A stretch of 64,000 nucleotides of DNA from positions 186,001-250,000 of the forward strand of contig NZ_JAHIAB010000003.1 in the NCBI RefSeq assembly GCF_018760365.1. The letters are read 5' to 3'. The notes beneath the pieces are model-generated. The model saw only the letters and a list, made by a program, of their open reading frames with translations. It ran no database searches and was not told the origin of the DNA. A program made the position numbers and the translations under genes. This document shows positions 58,434 through 64,000 of the stretch, one piece after another; within the stretch, counting starts at the first letter, position 1; each line of letters opens with the position of its first letter. This DNA comes from Pseudooceanicola endophyticus (lineage in GTDB: Bacteria > Pseudomonadota > Alphaproteobacteria > Rhodobacterales > Rhodobacteraceae).

Positions 58434-58502
58434 AAGGGGCGCTGCCCCTCTTGAGCCCGTGCCGGGCTCAATTCACCCCGAGGTATTTGGAACAAGAAAA
58501 TG
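58434..58502 (-). repeat. Double-hairpin intergenic repeat, copy E
   Basis: Minus-strand orientation. CATTTTCTTGTTCCAAATAC and CTCGGGG precede TGAATT, then TTGAGCCCG-gca-CGGGCTCAA (58451-58471) and AGGGGCAGCGCCCCT (58435-58449). It lies between the SpoIIAA-like stop and the tmRNA promoter, opposite in orientation to copy D. Confidence 0.87.
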
Positions 58503-58508
58503 TAGGGG

Positions 58509-58877
58509 TCAGGTGGGGGCTGCCAGCCAGGTGCGGGCCTCGGTGAGGGCCGCTTCGGGGAAGACGCGGGTCGGGGCCGGTATCATCCAGGCGAAGGCGG
58601 TGACCGCGGCGTGGAGCAGGGCGTTGTCGGTCACGACGGCCAGTCGGGCGATGTCGTGCAGGTGATGCAGTCCGAGACGGGTGTCCTGCCACATGGCGCC
58701 CGGGGAGAAGCCCTCGAAGGCCGGCGAGAAGTGGTAGAGCATCGGGATCGGGCCTCGGGCCGCAATGGCGGCCTCGAGCGCGGGAACAAGGTTTTCCGCG
58801 TAGTCGGCAGCGGTGACCATGCCGCTGGCCGTGGCTTCGAAGAGGCCGCTCTCGGGGGAAAGGCTTGTGGTGATCAT
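58509..58877 (-). CDS. SpoIIAA-like (STAS) protein
   Basis: A 122-residue single-domain protein of the SpoIIAA-like family (PF11964). It shows TASGMVTAADYAENLVPALEA, the IPMLYHFSPAFEGFSPGAMWQD stretch, and RLAVVTDNALLHAAVTAFAWMIP. These proteins share the STAS fold with anti-sigma antagonists but generally lack the phosphorylatable Ser, and have no proven role. It is transcribed towards the tmRNA gene, with a repeat element between. Confidence 0.8.
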   Translation of the reverse strand: MITTSLSPESGLFEATASGMVTAADYAENLVPALEAAIAARGPIPMLYHFSPAFEGFSPGAMWQDTRLGLHHLHDIARLAVVTDNALLHAAVTAFAWMIPAPTRVFPEAALTEARTWLAAPT

Positions 58878-58941
58878 CGGGACCTCCGGCTGCTGTGGGA
58901 CCAGCCTAACGCGGAATGTCCGCGATGTCTCCGGGGTCTTG

Positions 58942-58970
58942 GATCGCCGGCGCCTGGGGCGCCGGCGATC
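58942..58970. terminator. Perfect 13-bp hairpin after tyrS
   Basis: GATCGCCGGCGCC (58942-58954) pairs perfectly with GGCGCCGGCGATC (58958-58970) around TGG. It lies just past the tyrS stop on the minus strand and ahead of the SpoIIAA-like gene. It has no U tract, but the stem strength argues for transcript end or 3'-end stability. Confidence 0.65.
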
Positions 58971-58974
58971 AGGA

Positions 58975-60228
58975 TCAGTTCGCCAGCTTGATCAGCGCGT
59001 GGCGCTTCTTGCCGGCCGAGAGCTTGACCGGGGAAGCCAGCGCCGCGCGATCCAGCATCAGCCCCGCGTCGGTCAGCGGTGCATCATCGATGCGCGCGCC
59101 GTTGTCGGCGATCAGGCGCTTGGCCTCCTTGCCGGTCTTGGCAAGGCCCGAACGTACGATCAGCTGGGCGACGGAAATGCCGTCGCCGACCTCTTCCGGG
59201 GTCAGCTCCAGCGTCGGCAGGTCATCGCCCACGCCGCCCTTCTCGAAGACCTCGCGGGCGGTGGCCTGGGCGGCGGCCGCGGCCTCGGCGCCGTGCAGCA
59301 GGGCCGTCACCTCGTTCGCCAGGATGATCTTGCCCTCGTTGATCTCGGAGCCACCGAGGGCGCCCAGACGATCGCATTCCTCGACCGAAAGCTCGGTATA
59401 GAGCTTCAGGAAGCGGCCGACGTCGGCATCGGTGGTGTTGCGCCAGAACTGCCAGAACTCGTAGGGGCTCAGCATCTTGTCGTTCAGCCAGGTGGCGCCG
59501 TTCGCCGACTTGCCCATCTTGCGCCCGTCCGAGGTGGTCAGCAGCGGTGTGGTCAGGCCGTAGATTTCATTGTCCAGCACCCGGCGGGTCAGGTCGATGC
59601 CGTTGATGATGTTGCCCCACTGGTCCGACCCGCCCATCTGGAGGACGCAGCCGTAGCGGCGGTTCAGCTCCAGGAAGTCGTAGGCCTGCAGGATCATGTA
59701 GTTGAATTCGAGGAAGGACAGGGATTGTTCCCGGTCGAGGCGCGATTTCACCGACTCAAAGGACAGCATCCGGTTGACGCTGAAATGGCGACCGATGTCG
59801 CGCAGGAACTCAAGGTAGTTCAGGCTGTCCAGCCATTCGGCGTTGTTCAGCATCAGCGCATCGGTCGCACCGTCGCCATATGTCAGGTACTTGGCAAAGA
59901 CATTGCCCATCCCGGCGATGTTGGCGTCGATCTGCTCGGGGCTCAGCAGGGGGCGTTCGTCCGAACGGAACGAGGGATCGCCCACCTTGGTGGTGCCCCC
60001 GCCCATCAGGGTGATCGGCTTGCCGCCCAGCTTTTGCAGCCAGCGCAGCACCATGATGTTCATCAGGTGGCCGACATGCAGCGAGGCCGCCGTCGCGTCA
60101 TAGCCGATATAGGCGGGCACGACCCCCTTCACGAGCGCCTCGTCGAGGCCCTGGTAATCCGTGCAGTCGGCGACGTATCCGCGTTCCTGCATCACGTTCA
60201 GGAATTCCGACTTGGGGGTATAGGTCAT
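58975..60228 (-). CDS. tyrS: Tyrosyl-tRNA synthetase
   Basis: A 417-residue class Ic synthetase charging tRNA-Tyr. Class I signatures are LHVGHLMN (HIGH) and KMGKSANG (KMSKS). The tyrosine pocket is [14 protein letters not shown] and the Tyr-recognition motif is [12 protein letters not shown]-terminal S4-like RNA-binding domain (from about 345, [21 protein letters not shown]) completes it. It is divergent from anmK, a common alphaproteobacterial arrangement; the 65-bp gap must hold both promoters. Confidence 0.97.
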   Translation of the reverse strand: MTYTPKSEFLNVMQERGYVADCTDYQGLDEALVKGVVPAYIGYDATAASLHVGHLMNIMVLRWLQKLGGKPITLMGGGTTKVGDPSFRSDERPLLSPEQIDANIAGMGNVFAKYLTYGDGATDALMLNNAEWLDSLNYLEFLRDIGRHFSVNRMLSFESVKSRLDREQSLSFLEFNYMILQAYDFLELNRRYGCVLQMGGSDQWGNIINGIDLTRRVLDNEIYGLTTPLLTTSDGRKMGKSANGATWLNDKMLSPYEFWQFWRNTTDADVGRFLKLYTELSVEECDRLGALGGSEINEGKIILANEVTALLHGAEAAAAAQATAREVFEKGGVGDDLPTLELTPEEVGDGISVAQLIVRSGLAKTGKEAKRLIADNGARIDDAPLTDAGLMLDRAALASPVKLSAGKKRHALIKLAN

Positions 60229-60293
60229 GGCACTTGTCCCGGGTTTGAGTGTTGGGGCACTCTATAGGTGCGAGGCAAGGAAAGGAAAAGACC

Positions 60294-61418
60294 ATGTCGC
60301 AAGTGCTGCGCGCCGAAGGGCCCCTGCGTGCCCTGGGGGCCATGTCGGGCACCTCTCTGGACGGGGTCGATGCGGCGGTGATCGACACCGACGGGCAGGA
60401 CATCCTTGGCTTCGGGCGCTCCGGCTATCGCGCCTATGGCGAGGCCGAGCAGGCGCTGCTGCGCGCGGGTTTCGGCTGCTGGCCCGGAGAGGAGCCCGAG
60501 GGCGCGCAGGCGGCGCTGCACGCGGCCCATGCGGCGCTGCTGGCCGACTTTCCCGAGGCCGAGGTGGTGGGCTTTCACGGCCAGACCCTGGCCCATGATC
60601 CCCATGGCCGGGGCACCTTCCAGCTGGGCGACGGAGAGGTCCTGGCCGAAATGCTGGCGCGTCCGGTGGTCTGGGATTTCCGCAGCGCCGATGTGGCAGC
60701 GGGGGGCGAGGGGGCGCCGCTTGCGCCCTTCTTCCACCATGCCTGCGCGCGCTGGATCGGTGCGCGCCAGCCGGTGGCCTTCCTCAACCTCGGCGGGGTC
60801 GGCAACCTAACCTGGGTCGATCCGACCATTGCCGCGCCCGAGGCCGAGGGTGCGCTTCTGTCCTTCGACACCGGGCCCGCCAATGCGCCGCTCAACGACC
60901 TGATGCAGGCACGGCGCGGGCAGGAGGTGGACCGGGATGGTGCCCTGGCTGGGCAGGGAAAGGTGGACGAGGCGGTCGTGCAGACCTTCCTGTCGCATCC
61001 CTATTTCGACCGCCCGGCGCCGAAATCGCTGGATCGCAATGAATTCGGGGACACCACGGCGCTGGTGGGGCATCTGGACGATGCCGATGCGGCGGCCACG
61101 CTGACGGCGCTCTGTGCGGCCTCGGTCGCGGCGGGGCTGCGCCGGATGCCTCAGCGGCCCGCGCGGCTTCTGGTCACCGGAGGTGGTCGGCTGAACCCGG
61201 TGCTCATGGCGATGATCGGGGCGCGCTGCGACTGCGAAGCGGTCGCAGTCGAGCATGTCGGCCTCGATGGCGACATGCTCGAGGCCCAGGCCTTTGCCTA
61301 TCTGGCGGTGCGGGTGCTGCGCGGGCTGCCCACCTCCTGTGCAGGGACCACCGGGGTTGCCCATCCGGTCAGCGGTGGCCGGATCAGCCCTGCGGACCCT
61401 CTGCGGCGCCGGGCGTGA
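60294..61418 (+). CDS. anmK: Anhydro-N-acetylmuramic acid kinase
   Basis: A 374-residue kinase that turns recycled 1,6-anhydroMurNAc into MurNAc-6-phosphate during cell-wall recycling. It carries the conserved [19 protein letters not shown] at the start, then [41 protein letters not shown] and [13 protein letters not shown]. The start follows AAGGAAAGGA. MurQ and other recycling genes are not in view. Confidence 0.94.
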   Translation: MSQVLRAEGPLRALGAMSGTSLDGVDAAVIDTDGQDILGFGRSGYRAYGEAEQALLRAGFGCWPGEEPEGAQAALHAAHAALLADFPEAEVVGFHGQTLAHDPHGRGTFQLGDGEVLAEMLARPVVWDFRSADVAAGGEGAPLAPFFHHACARWIGARQPVAFLNLGGVGNLTWVDPTIAAPEAEGALLSFDTGPANAPLNDLMQARRGQEVDRDGALAGQGKVDEAVVQTFLSHPYFDRPAPKSLDRNEFGDTTALVGHLDDADAAATLTALCAASVAAGLRRMPQRPARLLVTGGGRLNPVLMAMIGARCDCEAVAVEHVGLDGDMLEAQAFAYLAVRVLRGLPTSCAGTTGVAHPVSGGRISPADPLRRRA

Positions 61419-61438
61419 CTGGAAGGACTCAGGTGCAA

Positions 61439-61450
61439 GTTACCGCTAAC
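61439..61450 (+). promoter_or_regulatory. Candidate LacI-family operator before zwf
   Basis: GTTACCGCTAAC, a GTTA-N-CG-N-TAAC dyad with a central CG, lies 104 bp before the zwf start. In Rhodobacter sphaeroides the LacI-family regulator CceR controls zwf and other sugar genes, so this may be its site. I could not check the published motif. Confidence 0.5.
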
Positions 61451-61553
61451 GGGCGGCATTGTGGTGGCGGGATCATCTGTTATGGTGCCGCCAAACCGCC
61501 GCGCCGCAGCAGGCCCGCGGCGGATGAAGGACAGATGCGAAAAGGGAGCTTTC

Positions 61554-63011
61554 ATGGTTTCGCGCGTGATTCCGGTCGAATCCTTCGACCTCGTGATTTT
61601 CGGGGGTACCGGCGATCTGGCCCGGCGCAAGATCCTGCCGGCCCTGTTCCGCCGCTTCTGTGCGGGGCAGATGGATCAGCAGTCCCGGATCATCGGGGCG
61701 GCCCGCTCCGAACATGACAGCGCCGAGTTCCGCGACTTCGTCGCCCAGGCCATCGGCGAATTCAACACCGGCCACAGCTACACCCAGGAAGAGCTTTCGG
61801 GCTTCGTCGAACGCATCGACTACGTGCAGATCGACGCGCTCGGCACCGACGGCTGGGAAGAACTGGCCCGGCTGACCAGCTCGGAGCGCACCCGCGCCTT
61901 CTACTTCTCGGTCGCACCGGCGCTTTTCGGGGCGCTGGCGGAACGGCTGCACAAGTATGGCCTCTCCGATGACGCGACCCGCATCGTTGTCGAAAAGCCC
62001 TTTGGCCGCGATGAGGCCTCGGCCCGCGCCCTCAATGCCGTGCTGGCAGAGCATTTCGAGGAAAGCCAGATCTACCGGATCGACCATTACCTGGGCAAGG
62101 AAACCGTCCAGAACCTGATGGCCGTGCGCTTTGGCAACATGCTGTTCGAACCGCTCTGGAACGCGCAATACGTCGATCACATCCAGATCACCGTCGCCGA
62201 AACCGTGGGCGTCGGTGGACGCGGCGAATATTACGACAAATCCGGTGCCATGCGGGACATGGTCCAGAACCACCTGATGCAGCTGCTCTGCCTCATCGCG
62301 ATGGAGCCGCCGGCCAAGTTCGACCATGACGCGGTGCGCGACGAGAAGCTGAAGGTGATCCGCGCCCTCGATATTCCTTCGGTCGAGGACATCGTGCGCG
62401 GCCAGTATGCCGCCACCGAGGATGGCGAGCCGAGCTACCTTCAGGATGTGAACGATCCCGCCTCGACCACTGAAAGCTTCATTGCCATGAAGGTGCGGAT
62501 CTCCAACTGGCGGTGGGCCGGCACGCCGATCTACCTGCGCACCGGCAAGAAGCTGAAGGCGCGCACCTCCGAGATCGCCGTGGTCTTCAAGGAGACGCCG
62601 CATTCGATCTTCGGCCCGGAATCCGGACGGCACCGCAACATCCTGACGATCCGTCTTCAGCCGAACGAGGGGATGGACCTGGGTGTCACCATCAAGGAGC
62701 CCGGCCCCGGCGGCATGCGCCTTGTGGATGTGCCGCTCGACATGACCTTTGCCGATGCGCTTGGCCCCGACGCCGACGATGTGCCCGACGCCTACGAGCG
62801 GCTGATCATGGATGTGATCCGCGGCAACCAGACGCTGTTCATGCGCGGCGATGAGGTCGAGGCCGCCTGGGCCTGGGCCGATCCGATCATCGAGGCCTGG
62901 GAGAAGAACGGCGTGAAGCCCGTGCCCTACGATGCCTATTCCACCGGCCCCGAGGATGCGCTGATGCTGATGCACCGCGATGGCCGCCGCTGGCGGGAGA
63001 TCAAGGTATGA
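61554..63011 (+). CDS. zwf: Glucose-6-phosphate 1-dehydrogenase
   Basis: A 485-residue enzyme that oxidises glucose-6-phosphate to 6-phosphogluconolactone with NADP+ or NAD+. The N-terminal nucleotide motif is IFGGTGDLARRKILPAL, the active-site signature is RIDHYLGKETVQNL, and RTGKKLKAR and HNMLQ-like VQNHLMQLLCL follow. The start ATG has AAAGGGAG upstream. It opens the zwf-pgl-pgi cluster feeding the Entner-Doudoroff or pentose phosphate route. Its stop overlaps the pgl ATG by four bases. Confidence 0.97.
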   Translation: MVSRVIPVESFDLVIFGGTGDLARRKILPALFRRFCAGQMDQQSRIIGAARSEHDSAEFRDFVAQAIGEFNTGHSYTQEELSGFVERIDYVQIDALGTDGWEELARLTSSERTRAFYFSVAPALFGALAERLHKYGLSDDATRIVVEKPFGRDEASARALNAVLAEHFEESQIYRIDHYLGKETVQNLMAVRFGNMLFEPLWNAQYVDHIQITVAETVGVGGRGEYYDKSGAMRDMVQNHLMQLLCLIAMEPPAKFDHDAVRDEKLKVIRALDIPSVEDIVRGQYAATEDGEPSYLQDVNDPASTTESFIAMKVRISNWRWAGTPIYLRTGKKLKARTSEIAVVFKETPHSIFGPESGRHRNILTIRLQPNEGMDLGVTIKEPGPGGMRLVDVPLDMTFADALGPDADDVPDAYERLIMDVIRGNQTLFMRGDEVEAAWAWADPIIEAWEKNGVKPVPYDAYSTGPEDALMLMHRDGRRWREIKV

Positions 63012-63679
63012 AATTCCAGGAATATCCCGACCGCGACCTGCTGGCGCTGAACCTCGCGGACACGCTGGCCTCCGAGCTGGGCGCGGCGCTGCGCCACGAG
63101 GACCGGGTGACCTTCTGCGTCCCCGGCGGCACCACCCCGGGGCCGATCTTCGACGCGCTGACCGCCGTGCAGCTGGACTGGGACCGCGTCGATGTTGTGC
63201 TGAACGATGAACGCTGGGTGCCCGAAAGCTCTCCGCGTTCGAACACGGCGCTGCTGCGCCAGCGGTTGCTGACCGGACATGCGGCGGCGGCGACGCTGCT
63301 GCCGCTGCGTCAGGATGTCGAAACGCCTGAAGAAGGGCTCGCGCCGCTCTCGGACGCGCTGAAGCCGCATATGCCCATCGATGTGCTGCTGCTGGGGATG
63401 GGGGCGGACATGCACACCGCCAGCCTCTTCCCCGGTGCCGATCGTCTGGGAGAGGCGCTTTCCGATGAGGCCCCGGTGCTGCTGCCGATGCGTGCCGATG
63501 GCGCCGGAGAGCCCCGGATCACCATCACCGCGCCCTGGTTGAAGGGCGCGCTGTCGACCCATATCGTGATCATGGGCGCCGAGAAGCGCGCGGCGCTGGA
63601 AGCGGCCCGCAAGCTGGCCCCGGAAGAGGCGCCGGTGTCGGTGCTGCTGTCCCAGGCGACGGTCCACTGGGCCGAATGA
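63008..63679 (+). CDS. pgl: 6-phosphogluconolactonase
   Basis: A 223-residue enzyme that hydrolyses 6-phosphogluconolactone. It shows the SIS-related motifs CVPGGTTPGPIFDAL, LNDERWVPESSPRSN, and LLLGMGADMHTASLFPGA with the catalytic Asp/His. It is coupled to zwf by a four-base overlap and followed after 69 nt by pgi. Confidence 0.96.
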   Translation: MKFQEYPDRDLLALNLADTLASELGAALRHEDRVTFCVPGGTTPGPIFDALTAVQLDWDRVDVVLNDERWVPESSPRSNTALLRQRLLTGHAAAATLLPLRQDVETPEEGLAPLSDALKPHMPIDVLLLGMGADMHTASLFPGADRLGEALSDEAPVLLPMRADGAGEPRITITAPWLKGALSTHIVIMGAEKRAALEAARKLAPEEAPVSVLLSQATVHWAE

Positions 63680-63748
63680 TCGGTCCCGGAAGTTAAAGAA
63701 CTGCGTGAAGTTTTGCGCGTAACATATTGATAAATGGATTTTATCTAG

Positions 63749-64000
63749 ATGTGGGAAAAGCTCTCCTCCCTGGCGGACGCGTATGGCGACCGTTCCATCC
63801 TGTCTCTGTTCGAGGCCGGGGACCGTTTCGCGGATTGCTCTGTCAGCCATGACGGGCTGTTGTTCGACTATTCCAAGACCAACATCTGCGGCGACGTGAA
63901 GGCGGCGCTTCTGGCGCTCTGCGAGGCCGCCGATGTGGCTGGTCGCCGCGCAGCGATGTTCGAGGGCCAGAAGATCAACGACACCGAGGGGCGCGCCGTG
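63749..64000 (+). CDS. pgi: Glucose-6-phosphate isomerase, partial
   Basis: The first 84 codons, cut by the right edge. MWEKLSSLADAYGDRSILSLF leads to LLFDYSKTNICGDV and RRAAMFEGQKINDTEGRAV, the N-terminal phosphate-site signature of PGI (FDYSKx and GxxINxTExRAVLH). It interconverts glucose- and fructose-6-phosphate. The 69-nt gap after pgl is A/T-rich and may carry a secondary promoter. Confidence 0.93.
   Translation, partial: MWEKLSSLADAYGDRSILSLFEAGDRFADCSVSHDGLLFDYSKTNICGDVKAALLALCEAADVAGRRAAMFEGQKINDTEGRAV

Overview
The window is about 64 kb of GC-rich chromosome from an alphaproteobacterium, most likely a member of the Rhodobacterales (Paracoccaceae/Roseobacteraceae). Support for this comes from an RNase E with an acidic insertion in its S1 domain and a GWWSV C-terminus, a permuted two-piece tmRNA, the neighbourhood xerD / aroK-aroB, fumC beside DUF4169 and ribbon-helix-helix genes, SspB with a ClpX-docking tail, and a recurring double-hairpin intergenic repeat that I recall from this order. 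Nothing looks like a prophage, insertion sequence or CRISPR array. The content is core chromosome with several accessory metabolic operons.

Layout. 0-9.4 kb: a phytase-like secreted protein (cut by the left edge), rne, a TusA-like protein, CcdA, a membrane hydrolase coupled to a cytochrome P450, a small Cys-rich secreted protein and a DUF2254 membrane protein. 9.5-15.5 kb: a CorC/HlyC-type protein, xerD, an uncharacterised secreted protein and a 49-residue membrane protein on the minus strand, divergent from aroK-aroB. 15.5-25 kb: DinB-like protein, universal stress protein, BCCT transporter, photolyase, a GGCT-Nudix fusion, a cysteine synthase and a large MscS channel. 25-31.5 kb: tRNA-Ser(GGA), a MocR regulator with a coupled hydrolase, a D-amino-acid dehydrogenase-like oxidase, and a P3A-type H+-ATPase preceded by an FNR-type box. 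31.5-36.5 kb: a GntR/FCD regulator plus DUF1330 protein, divergent from an AA_synth / hydrolase / luciferase-like monooxygenase / aldehyde dehydrogenase operon. 36.7-40.7 kb: a P-loop kinase, clpS, and a coupled trio of PLP lyase, M24 peptidase-like hydrolase and Asp/Glu-racemase-like enzyme. 40.7-50.1 kb: a hybrid histidine kinase with a molybdopterin-fold periplasmic protein, an mcp-cheB-cheD chemotaxis module, and a TrkH K+ transporter. 50.7-57.9 kb: an RTX/Hint protein, a MocA-like nucleotidyltransferase, RHH and DUF4169 proteins, fumC, sspB and an RlmL-like methyltransferase. 58 kb: tmRNA. 58.5-64 kb: SpoIIAA-like protein, tyrS divergent from anmK, then zwf-pgl-pgi (pgi cut by the right edge).

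Highlights. The stretch 57.9-58.5 kb, which has no protein gene, holds a two-piece tmRNA on the minus strand. The evidence is a 7-bp acceptor stem with G3-U70, a CCA end, an intervening loop, and a 12-residue tag frame reading ANNNRAPVALAA. It is bracketed by two inverted copies of the intergenic repeat and lies about 1.4 kb from sspB, whose product in this group delivers tmRNA-tagged proteins to ClpXP. The best candidates for undescribed chemistry are the GntR-controlled luciferase-like monooxygenase operon (32.5-36.5 kb) and the PLP-lyase/M24/racemase trio (37.75-40.7 kb). Both are assembled like small catabolic pathways, and I cannot name a substrate for either.
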